Of a DNA stretch of 64,000 nt, positions 8,363 to 16,660 are shown in pieces. Position numbers and translations under genes: made by a program. Under the pieces are notes generated by a model. The model was not told the DNA's origin and made no database searches. It was given only the letters and a program-made list of their open reading frames with translations. Within the stretch, counting starts at the first letter, position 1. Each line of letters starts with the position of its first letter. The DNA is from Anaerolineaceae bacterium (GTDB taxonomy: Bacteria > Chloroflexota > Anaerolineae > Aggregatilineales > Phototrophicaceae): assembly GCA_007693385.1 (NCBI GenBank), contig REDR01000131.1, forward strand, positions 1 to 64,000. Reading direction: 5' to 3'.

Positions 8363-10084
8363 TCAGGCGTGTTCGATGTCGTCTTCGCTGATGGGGGCGA
8401 CGTTCAGCGTGCGCTCGTTGCGATACGTGACCATACCCTGCGCCGCGCCTTTGATCTTCTTGACGTATTTGATGCGCGTCACATCCACCGGCACGCGCCC
8501 GTCCGCCCGCCGTTTGGAGTAATACGCGGCGATTCCGGCGGCCTGCTCGATCACCGCTTCGGGGATGGCGCGACCATCAAACTTGATGATGACATGAGCG
8601 CCCGGCACCTGTCGCGCATGAAGCCACAGGTCTTCGGCGTTGGACTTCTTGAAGGTGACGATCTCGTTTTGTCGGCTGTTGCGCCCGATCCAGATCACGA
8701 ATCCATCACGGCTGACCACGCGAATCGGGGCGCTTTGCCCGCCGCCGATGCGTTGAGCTTTGCGCCCTTGCCAGTAGCCGCCAGCCTGTAGCGCCTGCTG
8801 AACGTCGTCGATCTCCGGCCAGTTGGTGGCGACTTCTAAATCCATTTCGAGCTGATCGAGATGGGCTAACGCTGTATCGGTTTCTTCGATCAGCGCGGGC
8901 ACGTCCTCAAGCGCACGTTTGGCCTTGTTGTAGCGGTTGAAGTAGCGCTGGGCGTTATCCAGTGGCGAGAGCGTCGGGTCAATCTGGATATGCAGGGGCG
9001 GGGCGTCCATGTCGTACTGTGCGACCAGTTCGGTCTGGCCTTTTTCCAGCGTGTATTGATAGGCCAGCAATAACTCGCCACTTTGCCGCAATAGCTCGCG
9101 CTCGCTATCGTCTTTGAGGGCGCTATCCAGCGAGTCGCGCTTGGCCTGTAGTTTGCCGCGTGCCGCTTTAATGGCGGCCTGTACCGGCTTCTTGGCGTTG
9201 TTATAGGCGTCCGCGCCCGCCGGAGCGCCGTAGTAGGCCAGTAGCGCGTCGTTGATTGATTCGACAGCCTGCCACCCGTCCAGATGCTGGATCGGGTACA
9301 CGCTGTAAGCGCTCACGCCGCTTTCGTCATCGCCGACGATGCCGGGACGCCACTCACGGCGGCGCAGGTCGGCGGTCAATTCGCGCAGAGCATCATACAG
9401 CGCGTTGGGGTCGGCATCGCTCAAGCGCTGGGCGCTGTCGCCGCTTGCGCGAAAGACGATCTCGCGGGCGATGAGCGGGCTGAATCCCAGCAGGTTGGCC
9501 GATAGCGCCTGAAACGTCTTGCGCTTGGGGTCGTCGCTCTGCATGATGAAGCCGCGCATGTCGTCGGCGGTCACATCGAACGGGCTACGCCTGCCGACCA
9601 TCGGCGGCGGTGGCTGGTAAGCGTGCGCCGGAAGGCTCAGCCGGTAGCGGTTATCATCCGGGCCGACGCGCCGCATACAGTCGATTATCTTGCCATCCTG
9701 CACGACCAGCACGTTAGCGCGGCGCTCCATCGGCTCGATGATGATTTCGATTTCGCCTTTTTCGCCCTCAATGTGAAAATGTACCACGCGCTCCCATGCT
9801 GGCTGGCTGATGTGGACGATGCGCCCGCCTTCCGCGTAACTGCGTAACACCAGCGCGACGGGCGATAGCTTGGGCATCCCGCGCCGTAACTTCTCCGGCG
9901 TCACCAGCAGATGCGGCCGGTTGTTATCCGCGCTCAGGTAAAGATAGCGGCGCTGACGGTTGGCGTAAATTTCCAGCCCGACGCCGTTCTGATCGACATC
10001 GAGCGTGTTCTGTATTTTGCCGCCGACCAGCGTATCCATGTATTCATCGACCAGCGCCGACAGCGTGAAAGCGTCCAGATACAT
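8363..10084 (-). CDS. rqcH: NFACT family protein, RqcH-type ribosome quality control factor
   Basis: 573 residues from MYLDAFTLSALV. It has the full NFACT layout: an NFACT-N domain (to about 240), a helix-hairpin-helix region, a long helical coiled coil (about 300-430) and the C-terminal NFACT-R domain with NAEDLWLHARQVPGAHV. RqcH binds 60S-like obstructed large subunits and recruits tRNA-Ala to add Ala tails to stalled chains. One position deserves care: the segment PAWERVVHF seems to align with the DR pair that is important in Bacillus RqcH, giving E for D. The track start lies inside the cytochrome gene, so I used ATG 10084, 13 bases after that gene's stop. Confidence 0.88.
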   Translation of the reverse strand: MYLDAFTLSALVDEYMDTLVGGKIQNTLDVDQNGVGLEIYANRQRRYLYLSADNNRPHLLVTPEKLRRGMPKLSPVALVLRSYAEGGRIVHISQPAWERVVHFHIEGEKGEIEIIIEPMERRANVLVVQDGKIIDCMRRVGPDDNRYRLSLPAHAYQPPPPMVGRRSPFDVTADDMRGFIMQSDDPKRKTFQALSANLLGFSPLIAREIVFRASGDSAQRLSDADPNALYDALRELTADLRRREWRPGIVGDDESGVSAYSVYPIQHLDGWQAVESINDALLAYYGAPAGADAYNNAKKPVQAAIKAARGKLQAKRDSLDSALKDDSERELLRQSGELLLAYQYTLEKGQTELVAQYDMDAPPLHIQIDPTLSPLDNAQRYFNRYNKAKRALEDVPALIEETDTALAHLDQLEMDLEVATNWPEIDDVQQALQAGGYWQGRKAQRIGGGQSAPIRVVSRDGFVIWIGRNSRQNEIVTFKKSNAEDLWLHARQVPGAHVIIKFDGRAIPEAVIEQAAGIAAYYSKRRADGRVPVDVTRIKYVKKIKGAAQGMVTYRNERTLNVAPISEDDIEHA

Positions 10085-10097
10085 CAGGTTTTTAGTC

Positions 10098-11024
10098 TCA
10101 TTCGTCCGCGTAAGTGAGCAGATAGGCGATGATGTCGCCCAGATCAACCGTGCTAATCATCTCGGCGTAGTCGTCCGGCATGTTATCATCCCAGCCTTCA
10201 ACGGTGTTGCGGCGCGGATAGATGATCGCTTCGTATAGATACGCGGCGGCGCTGAGTGGTGGCCGCCGTTCCGCCGCCATCTGCCCCATCTCCGCGTAGC
10301 CCGCCGCCAATATGCCCGCCGCCAGATCGCCATGACATACGCTACAGCCGTATTCGATCACCAATTCCGGCCCGCGTTCGGGGTTCGCACCGGCCAGCAA
10401 AAACTCGGCTAAATCCTCATATTCGCGGATCAATGCCGGCGTTAAAATCACATTGCCGTCCGCAGACAGCGCGAATTCTTCGTCGGCGTCTGTCGCGTCG
10501 TCGCCGCTTGGCGTCTCGATGCTTAGCGGATCATCTTCCGGAATTTCCGGCGCAGGCTCGGCTTCGACGCCACTCAAAAACGCGATCAAGTCGCCGAGAT
10601 GCGCCTCGTCGATGGTGTCGCTGTAGGTGCGCGGCATGTTGTTCTGGTAGCCCGGCACGACGAACGCGCCCGGATAGATGATCGATTCGTAGATGTAGGC
10701 GACGGCCTGCATCGGCGGTCGGCGCTCGCCCGCGCTGGCGATCATCACATCAACGGCAGGCGCGAGATTCTGATTGCCATGACAGGCGGTGCAACCGTAG
10801 CGCTGAAAGTGTTCGCGTCCGCGCTCGGGATCGGCATCCACCAGTAACGGTGTCACGATGTCCATGTAGGCCGTCTCGGTGATGTCGTCGGCGTCCATGC
10901 CGGTGTCCTCGCCGGAAAGCACGATGAACGCCACTACGAAAATAGCCAGCATAATTAGGAAAAAACCGCCCGCGATGACCAGCGGCCAGCGCGACATATC
11001 TGCCGGTTGCGTTTGTTCTGCCAT
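10098..11024 (-). CDS. Membrane-anchored diheme cytochrome c
   Basis: 308 residues. One N-terminal membrane helix (PLVIAGGFFLIMLAIFVVAF) leaves the rest outside. Two class I cytochrome domains are evident, each with CxxCH (YGCTACHGN and YGCSVCHGD) and a distal Met ligand in NMPRTY and NMPDDY. The two halves share the pattern YEx-IIYP..NMP..Y...LGD-IA, so they arose by duplication. An acidic linker joins them. AGGAGA lies six bases before ATG 11024, which decides the start. It sits between heme O synthase and rqcH on one strand. A role passing electrons to a heme-copper oxidase is likely, but no oxidase subunits are in the window. Confidence 0.87.
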   Translation of the reverse strand: MAEQTQPADMSRWPLVIAGGFFLIMLAIFVVAFIVLSGEDTGMDADDITETAYMDIVTPLLVDADPERGREHFQRYGCTACHGNQNLAPAVDVMIASAGERRPPMQAVAYIYESIIYPGAFVVPGYQNNMPRTYSDTIDEAHLGDLIAFLSGVEAEPAPEIPEDDPLSIETPSGDDATDADEEFALSADGNVILTPALIREYEDLAEFLLAGANPERGPELVIEYGCSVCHGDLAAGILAAGYAEMGQMAAERRPPLSAAAYLYEAIIYPRRNTVEGWDDNMPDDYAEMISTVDLGDIIAYLLTYADE

Positions 11025-11125
11025 ATTGTCTCCTGCTCGATTCAACACAAAGGCGCGATAATCCGGTGAATTATCCGCGCCCCGTACATTTAGCGTTTCG
11101 TTTGACGATGCGCCGGATTACCAGC

Positions 11126-12025
11126 TTAGACGACCAGCACATCCACGATCATAGCGAGAAACACCAGCGCCAGATACATCGTGGAAAACTTATAAGTTCG
11201 CCGCGCCATCGACAGGCCGCCCACGCGCATCAACTTGATGGACAGCCGGATTAAACCCGCGCCGAGTAGCACGGCAGTTATCATGTAAACCACGCCCAGC
11301 ACGCCGAATAATACCGGCAACAGTGAGATGATGAACAACTGTACCGAATACAGCACGATCTGAACGTGCGTGGCTTCTTCGCCCTTAGCGACCGGCATCA
11401 TCGGCACGTTGGCTTCGGTATAATCTTTGTTGACCAGCAAGGCCAGCGCCCAGCTATGCGGCGGCGTCCAGTAAAACACGATGGCGAATAGCAGTAACGC
11501 CTCGAACGTGATCGCGTTCTGTACCGCCGCCCAGCCGACTAGCACCGGAAACGCGCCCGCGCCGCCACCGATCAAAATATTGACGACGGTATTACGTTTA
11601 AGCAGTAGGGTGTAGATCACCACGTAGTAAATCGCGCCGATGAAGGCCATCAGCGCCGCCAACGGGTTGACCAGCGTGCCCAGCACCACCACCGACCACA
11701 ACACCAGCGCCACGCCGAACATCAGCGCGTTAAGCGGCGCGATGCGCCCCGATGGGATCGGACGCCATGCGGTGCGTTGCATTTTGGCGTCCATGTCGCG
11801 GTCTACGTACTGGTTGATCGCGCTCGAACCGCCGGATGCTAAGATGCCGCCGATCATGGTGATGAACGCGGTCATCAGATCAGGGACGCCGCCCGCCGCG
11901 ACGAACATCGCGGTTAACGTGGTGAAGCACAGCAAGCCGACGATGCGGAGCTTCATCAATTGTAGATAGGCGCGGATGGTATCGCCCGCGCTTAGTTTGT
12001 CACCGTTTAGGACTGTGCTTGCCAT
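11126..12025 (-). CDS. ctaB: Protoheme IX farnesyltransferase (heme O synthase)
   Basis: 299 residues with about eight or nine membrane helices of the UbiA superfamily. The prenyl-diphosphate/Mg site is NQYVDRDMDAKMQRTAWRP near residue 70, and a second acidic site contains DYTEANVPMMP. It converts heme B plus farnesyl diphosphate to heme O, the precursor of heme A. The start codon lies inside the last 19 bp of ctaA, so translation is probably coupled. The next gene downstream is the diheme cytochrome, which fits an aerobic oxidase assembly operon. Confidence 0.94.
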   Translation of the reverse strand: MASTVLNGDKLSAGDTIRAYLQLMKLRIVGLLCFTTLTAMFVAAGGVPDLMTAFITMIGGILASGGSSAINQYVDRDMDAKMQRTAWRPIPSGRIAPLNALMFGVALVLWSVVVLGTLVNPLAALMAFIGAIYYVVIYTLLLKRNTVVNILIGGGAGAFPVLVGWAAVQNAITFEALLLFAIVFYWTPPHSWALALLVNKDYTEANVPMMPVAKGEEATHVQIVLYSVQLFIISLLPVLFGVLGVVYMITAVLLGAGLIRLSIKLMRVGGLSMARRTYKFSTMYLALVFLAMIVDVLVV

Positions 12026-12963
12026 GTTAACTCTTTCTGTTCTTGATTTTCAGACGATAGGCCGTCCAGTGTATCTACCGTGCAGACCGCCACCAGAAGC
12101 GCCCACGTCACCGCCGCCATGCCGACGTGTGCCGCGCCCCAGATAGCGGCCGCTTCGCTAAACACATACAACGCGCCGACACCCGCCTGCATCAAGTAGA
12201 CGACGAAAGCCGCTACCGTCAAGCGCCGCGTGATCGGGTTCGCCCGCATCTTCAGCACGTAATACACCAGCATCAACTGCGTGAGACCAAGCCCGAGCAC
12301 CGCGTAACGGTGCATCATGTGGACGGTTTCCAGCGTACCTTGACTGAAGGGCAATACCTGCCCGTTACACAGCGGCCAGTCCGCACAGGCCAGCGTCGCG
12401 CCACTGCCGCGCACCAGCGTTCCGGTCAGGATGATGACCAGCGTCAGCGCGGCGGTGATGTAGGCTAGCGCGGTGACGCTATCGCGTCCGGTTGGCTCCG
12501 GTGGTGGGCGATGCCACGCCATCACCGCCGCCATTAGCAACGCCCCCAGCAACAGCATCGCCGTTCCTAGATGCAACGTGACCATCGTCGGCGGCAGATC
12601 ATAGATGACGACGAACGCGCCCAGCGCACTTTGTAGCACGAAAATCCCCGCCGCAATCGCGGTGATGTTCAAGACGCCACTGTGCCGCCGCCGGTACGAA
12701 CGCCACGCGACGCCCAGCATCCATAGGCCGAAAACGCCGATCAGCGCGGCGAATAAACGATGCGACCACTCGATCCACGCCGTAACGTTATCCAGTGGCG
12801 GCACGATCCGCCCGTCGCATAGCGGCCAGTCGTTGCCGCATCCCAGCCCGGAATCGGTGACGCGCACCACCGCGCCGAATACGATCAGGCCGAGTGTTAG
12901 CATGACTGTGGTTAGCGACAGCTTGACGAAGAAGTTTGATTGCTCTGTTTTGTTGTTTTCCAT
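12007..12963 (-). CDS. ctaA: Heme A synthase
   Basis: 318 residues and eight predicted membrane helices in two homologous halves. The four heme-ligating His are visible in WSHRLFA, TLHLGTA, MMHRYAV and AAHVGMA. Both extracytoplasmic Cys pairs of the Bacillus-type enzyme are present (GLGCGNDWPLC and LACADWPLC). It oxidises heme O to heme A in an O2-linked reaction, so the organism should make an aa3-type oxidase. It overlaps ctaB by 19 bp. A weak TTGGAC/TAGAAT pair with 19-base spacing lies at 13037-13007 and may give an internal promoter. Confidence 0.94.
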   Translation of the reverse strand: MENNKTEQSNFFVKLSLTTVMLTLGLIVFGAVVRVTDSGLGCGNDWPLCDGRIVPPLDNVTAWIEWSHRLFAALIGVFGLWMLGVAWRSYRRRHSGVLNITAIAAGIFVLQSALGAFVVIYDLPPTMVTLHLGTAMLLLGALLMAAVMAWHRPPPEPTGRDSVTALAYITAALTLVIILTGTLVRGSGATLACADWPLCNGQVLPFSQGTLETVHMMHRYAVLGLGLTQLMLVYYVLKMRANPITRRLTVAAFVVYLMQAGVGALYVFSEAAAIWGAAHVGMAAVTWALLVAVCTVDTLDGLSSENQEQKELTWQAQS

Positions 12964-13066
12964 AACGATAAACGCTTCTATCTAACTAAACCGTACACCT
13001 GATGATATTCTAACCGATAGCGCGAACGGGCGTCCAACACAATGGACTGCACGAAGATCAAACGGG

Positions 13067-13366
13067 CTAGCTGTTTTCTTCGGCTTCTTCCTGCGCTTGC
13101 GATAGCTTGGTGCCACGATTCAACAGCCAGAAGATACCGGCCAGCGTCGCGCCGATGCCGATAATGTTGAACAGGATGAAAGCGATCATCAAGAATAGTT
13201 GTTCGGCTTGCCATGGTTCGATCATTTCGGTGGCGGCGGCGGCGTCCCCGCTTTGCTGTAGGATCGGCAAGAATTCCCCGATTCCACCCGCGCCACTGAT
13301 GGCGGTCATGAAGCCACCGGCGATCAATAAACCTAGAAAGACGATCATGAATCCGTATTTTCTCAC
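13067..13366 (-). CDS. Small two-helix membrane protein, unknown
   Basis: 99 residues with two clear membrane segments (GFMIVFLGLLIAGGFMTAI and LFLMIAFILFNIIGIGATLAGIFWLL), separated by a loop with EPWQAEQ, and a charged Glu-rich C-terminus. The start is GTG with GGGGAGA upstream. I do not recognise the family. Its place just before ctaA-ctaB, on the same strand and behind a good promoter, suggests a link to heme A or oxidase assembly, but nothing in its sequence proves this. Confidence 0.65.
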   Translation of the reverse strand: MRKYGFMIVFLGLLIAGGFMTAISGAGGIGEFLPILQQSGDAAAATEMIEPWQAEQLFLMIAFILFNIIGIGATLAGIFWLLNRGTKLSQAQEEAEENS

Positions 13367-13405
13367 GGTTTTCTCCCCAAATAGTATTCAACGCTCGTGC
13401 GGTGG

Positions 13406-13434
13406 ATTGTACTCTTTCTCACAACTGTCTGCAA
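13406..13434 (-). promoter_or_regulatory. Candidate promoter of the heme A/cytochrome operon
   Basis: TTGCAG and TACAAT with a 17-base spacer lie on the minus strand, with the -10 about 40 bases before the GTG of the small membrane protein. The -10 matches 5 of 6 consensus bases; the -35 is weak. Confidence 0.45.
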
Positions 13435-13464
13435 GCTATTCTCGTGCCAATGCGCCGACCTTCA

Positions 13465-14163
13465 TCAGCCGTTTATGCCGATTGGCAGGCTGATATGAAA
13501 CGTCGTGCCGACATTGAGGCCGCTCTCTAGCCAGATGCGCCCGCCGTGCGCGGTGATGACGCGCTGTGTCACCGCCAGCCCCAGCCCGTTGCCGGTGATG
13601 TGGCGTCCGGCGTGCTTGTGTGAGGCGCGGAAGAAGCGATCAAATACGCGGCTCTGTTCCTCCGGCGCGATGCCGATGCCGTTGTCGCGTACCGACAGCC
13701 GCACGCCGTCCGCGTCGCGCCGCACCGTCACCCACACCGCGCCGCCACGCCGGTTATATTTGATCGCATTGGATAGCAGATTGGTGATCGCGTGTGCCAG
13801 CAGATCGCCGTCGCCGTTGAGGTTGGCCGCGCCGTCGGCGATGTCGATGTGTAACGTGATGTCGCTCTGCGTGGCGATGCTCTCTATCAGCGCGACACAT
13901 TCGCCCACCAGATGCGCCAGATCAACCGCGCCGGATTTCGCCGGATGCCCGTATGTCAATTGCATCCATGCGTTCAGGTTGCGGATGACATCCTCCATCC
14001 GATCCAGCGACATCATCGCCCGCGCCATGTGTTGCTTCTGCAAGGCGTTTAGTTCGCCGGTGTTCTCTATCAGGTCTAAAAATCCTTTGACGGCGGTGAT
14101 CGGCGTCTTGAGCTGGTGGACGGCTTCCGCGATGTCGTGCGCGTCGAGTTCGTCATTACTCAT
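13465..14163 (-). CDS. Sensorless soluble histidine kinase
   Basis: 232 residues, only the transmitter. The dimerisation/H box is AVHQLKTPITAVKG, with His near residue 16. The ATPase domain shows NLLSNAIKYN (N box), DNGIGIAPEE (G1), VFDRFFRA (F box) and GNGLGLAV (G2), so it should be catalytically competent. There is no membrane segment and no PAS, GAF or HAMP domain before the H box. The start ATG at 14163 overlaps the stop of the BtuF-like gene as TGATG, with GGAGGAAG upstream, so the longer track ORF is wrong. No response regulator gene is adjacent; input and output partners are unknown. Confidence 0.88.
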   Translation of the reverse strand: MSNDELDAHDIAEAVHQLKTPITAVKGFLDLIENTGELNALQKQHMARAMMSLDRMEDVIRNLNAWMQLTYGHPAKSGAVDLAHLVGECVALIESIATQSDITLHIDIADGAANLNGDGDLLAHAITNLLSNAIKYNRRGGAVWVTVRRDADGVRLSVRDNGIGIAPEEQSRVFDRFFRASHKHAGRHITGNGLGLAVTQRVITAHGGRIWLESGLNVGTTFHISLPIGING

Positions 14164-15086
14164 CAGACTTCCTCCGGCGGATACAACAGCGCGGGCAATG
14201 TCTCCAGCGCGTAGGCGATGCGCGTGCCGTGCCATGTCAGCAGAGAGCCATCAACCGGATGAATCCGGTCATGATGCGCGGCGGGGATGTCCAGCGTCTT
14301 GAATATCGGGATGTGCGTCTCGTCGAATGCGAACGGCTCGCTGGGCAACAGCACCACGTCGGGGCGGGCGTCGATGACTTCCTGCAAGCTGACACGCGGA
14401 TAGCGTGTGTCACGTCCGGCGACGCGCCGATCATCGGCGGGCAGTGGCTCGGCTTCGCCTAAATCCGCCGCTAGCGGATACTGCCTTTCGCGCTCCGCGA
14501 ACACGTTCAGCCCGCCGCACACGCGCAGGAGGTCATGGGCGTATGTGTCGGCGTTGAACGTCATCCACGGCTCCGACCATATCGGGCAAAAGACGCGCAA
14601 CAGGCCGCCTTGCTCCTCGCGTTGCTGGCTGATGCCACTGACCCAATCATACTGTCGTTCGATCAAGCGCACGCGATGCACCATGCTGGTCTCGTTGAAG
14701 GTGTCCATCACCAGCCACAGCAGATTAAACGCATCCGGTACGGTGCGCGGATGCGTCACCCAGACGATGACGCCGCGCTCGCGCAAGGCCAGCACATCCT
14801 CGCGGCGGTTCTCCTCGCGGTTGGCGATCACCACATCGGGCGCTAACGCGAGAATTGCGTCGATGTCGGGATTTTTCGTGCCGCCGATGCGCGGCAATCC
14901 GGCCAGCGCGTCCGCCGGATGGATGCAATAATCGGTCACGCCGACCACGCGCCCGCCCAAGTTCAGGTCGAATAGCGTTTCGGTCATGCTGGGCACCAGC
15001 GACACCACGCGACGCAGGTCTTTGTCGCGCAGGGCTTCCGGCGGGTGGCCGTGAAAATCGTCGTCGGGTGGTGGTGTGTTCATCAT
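14163..15086 (-). CDS. BtuF-like helical-backbone metal receptor without signal peptide
   Basis: 307 residues. LRRVVSLVPSMTETLFDLNLGGRVVGVTDYC opens a periplasmic-binding-protein (cobalamin/iron-siderophore) fold. The second lobe begins near LRVFCPIWSEPWMTFNADTYAHDLLRVCGG. BtuF-type proteins bind corrinoids or metal chelates for ABC uptake. This one starts MMNTPPPDDDFHGHPPEA, with no hydrophobic leader or lipobox, so it is predicted to stay in the cytoplasm. No permease is adjacent. It is translationally coupled (1-base overlap) to the sensorless histidine kinase, and purA lies 15 bases upstream on the same strand. Confidence 0.8.
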   Translation of the reverse strand: MMNTPPPDDDFHGHPPEALRDKDLRRVVSLVPSMTETLFDLNLGGRVVGVTDYCIHPADALAGLPRIGGTKNPDIDAILALAPDVVIANREENRREDVLALRERGVIVWVTHPRTVPDAFNLLWLVMDTFNETSMVHRVRLIERQYDWVSGISQQREEQGGLLRVFCPIWSEPWMTFNADTYAHDLLRVCGGLNVFAERERQYPLAADLGEAEPLPADDRRVAGRDTRYPRVSLQEVIDARPDVVLLPSEPFAFDETHIPIFKTLDIPAAHHDRIHPVDGSLLTWHGTRIAYALETLPALLYPPEEV

Positions 15087-15101
15087 GCTGGCTTTCGTCA
15101 G

Positions 15102-16418
15102 TTAGTCGCGGACAATCAGTTGATCGCGCTCCGGGCCGACGCTGACCATGATCGCGGATACGCCGCACAGTTCTTCAACGCGCCGGATGTAGTAACGCGC
15201 TTCTTCCGGCAACTTGTGATACCGCCGGATAGCGCTCACGTCTTCTGACCAGCCGGTCAGCGTCTCATACACCGGACGGGCGCGGGCGATGTCGTCGGCA
15301 TTGGCTGGCGGATAGTCGAGTCGCTCGCCGTCTAGCTCATAGGCATACGCGATCTTGAGTTCGTCCAGCCCGCTCAGGATGTCCAGCTTGGTCAGCGCTA
15401 AATCGGTGTAGCCGTTCACATCGCACGAATAGCGAAGCATGACCGCATCCAGCCACCCGACGCGGCGCGGGCGTCCGGTTGTCGTGCCGAATTCGTCCCA
15501 GAAGTTCGCGCCGGTGCCGCGTAGATGACGGGCGACGGCGGTTTCGGCGGGGTCACCATCTTCGATGTCTAGCTCCGTCGGCATTGGTCCGCCGCCGACT
15601 CGCGTGCTGAACGCTTTCGCCACGCCAATCACGCGGTTGACGTGTGTCGGTCCGAAGCCCAGCCCGATCAACGCGCCGCCGGTGCTGGGGTTGGAACTGG
15701 TCACGAACGGGTAACTACCATGATCCACGTCTAATAGCGTGCCTTGTGCGCCCTCGCATAGAATCTGCGCTCTGTCCTCGCGCAAGCGCCGGTTGATGTA
15801 GCGTGCGGTATCGGTCAGGTACGGGCGCAGGCGTTCGGCGGCTTGCAGAAGCGGCGGCGTCACTTCGTCGGCGTTCAGTAGCGGCTGTCCCATCGCGCTC
15901 AGCGTCTGGTTGGCGGCGCGGATGGCGGCGTGCAGTTTATCGCCGAACACCTCAAGATCGCGCATCTCACCGGCGCGGATGCCGTTGCGTCCGGCTTTGT
16001 CCAGATAAGCCGGGCCGATGCCGCGTAGCGTGGTGCCGATGGCGTTCTCGCCGAGCTTCTGCTCTTTGGCCGCGTCCAGCGCGATATGGGCGGGCGTGAT
16101 GAGGTGAGCGCGGGTGCTGACTTTCAGGCGCTCCGGCGATACATCCAGCCCCAAAGCGGCCAGCGTATCCATCTCCTTGAGCAGATTGACCGGATTGATG
16201 ACCATGCCATTCCCCAGCACGTTCACGGCGCGGTCATGTAAGATGCCGGACGGGATCAAATGCAGTTTGAAAACATCATCCCCGACGTAAAGGGTATGAC
16301 CGGCGTTATCGCCACCGCCGAAACGGGCGACGACATCCGCGCTCGCCGCCAGCCAATCGACGGCGCGGCCTTTGCCTTCGTCGCCCCATTGTGCCCCTGT
16401 GATGATTGTGATGGGCAT
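15102..16418 (-). CDS. purA: Adenylosuccinate synthetase
   Basis: 438 residues. It joins IMP and Asp using GTP in the first committed step to AMP. The P-loop is GAQWGDEGKGRAVD, followed by the GGDNAGHT motif with catalytic His and VLGNGMVINP. The later motifs GTTLRGIGPAYLDKAGR and EGAQGTLLDVDHGSYPFVTSS are all intact. The start is set at ATG 16418 (MPITIITG), with AGGTGG upstream; the track ORF adds 20 residues that do not fit the family. A possible -10 (TATACT) lies at 16459-16454. It is probably transcribed with the two downstream genes. Confidence 0.96.
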   Translation of the reverse strand: MPITIITGAQWGDEGKGRAVDWLAASADVVARFGGGDNAGHTLYVGDDVFKLHLIPSGILHDRAVNVLGNGMVINPVNLLKEMDTLAALGLDVSPERLKVSTRAHLITPAHIALDAAKEQKLGENAIGTTLRGIGPAYLDKAGRNGIRAGEMRDLEVFGDKLHAAIRAANQTLSAMGQPLLNADEVTPPLLQAAERLRPYLTDTARYINRRLREDRAQILCEGAQGTLLDVDHGSYPFVTSSNPSTGGALIGLGFGPTHVNRVIGVAKAFSTRVGGGPMPTELDIEDGDPAETAVARHLRGTGANFWDEFGTTTGRPRRVGWLDAVMLRYSCDVNGYTDLALTKLDILSGLDELKIAYAYELDGERLDYPPANADDIARARPVYETLTGWSEDVSAIRRYHKLPEEARYYIRRVEELCGVSAIMVSVGPERDQLIVRD

Positions 16419-16554
16419 AAATTTATCCACCTCTCGCAAATTATTCAGGCCAAAGTATAACCGTTTTAGCGCAATCAAACATTCGGGATGACATCGCGGC
16501 CATTCCCATATTAGTTTAACTGCTCAACGCGCAGATTTCTACATTTGGCACGTT

Positions 16555-16563
16555 TGCTATAAT
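16555..16563 (+). promoter_or_regulatory. Extended -10 promoter of the PSP1-domain gene
   Basis: TGCTATAAT is a perfect extended -10 (TGnTATAAT), so a good -35 is not needed. It lies about 98 bases before the ATG at 16661 in the divergent spacer with purA, giving a leader of about 90 nt. Confidence 0.65.
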
Positions 16564-16580
16564 ATCTCTATGCGGGATTG

Positions 16581-16604
16581 ATCGTCCCCTTTTTTTGGGG
16601 CGAT
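16581..16604 (+). other. Leader hairpin with poly-U loop
   Basis: ATCG(T)CCCC pairs with GGGGCGAT across a loop of seven T, with one bulged T. It begins about 11-12 bases after the predicted transcription start and about 57 bases before the start codon. There is no T-run after the stem, so it is not a typical terminator. A structural or protein-binding role in the 5' leader is possible. Confidence 0.5.
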
Positions 16605-16660
16605 TGCCTGTTATCATGCCAATAGGCTCACAAGTGGACTGGTATTTTAAGGAAATTGTT

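Noticed and set aside
16545-16563. TTGGCA as -35 for the TATAAT upstream of the PSP1 gene
   Set aside because: The spacing is only 7 bases. The extended -10 TGCTATAAT explains the promoter without it.
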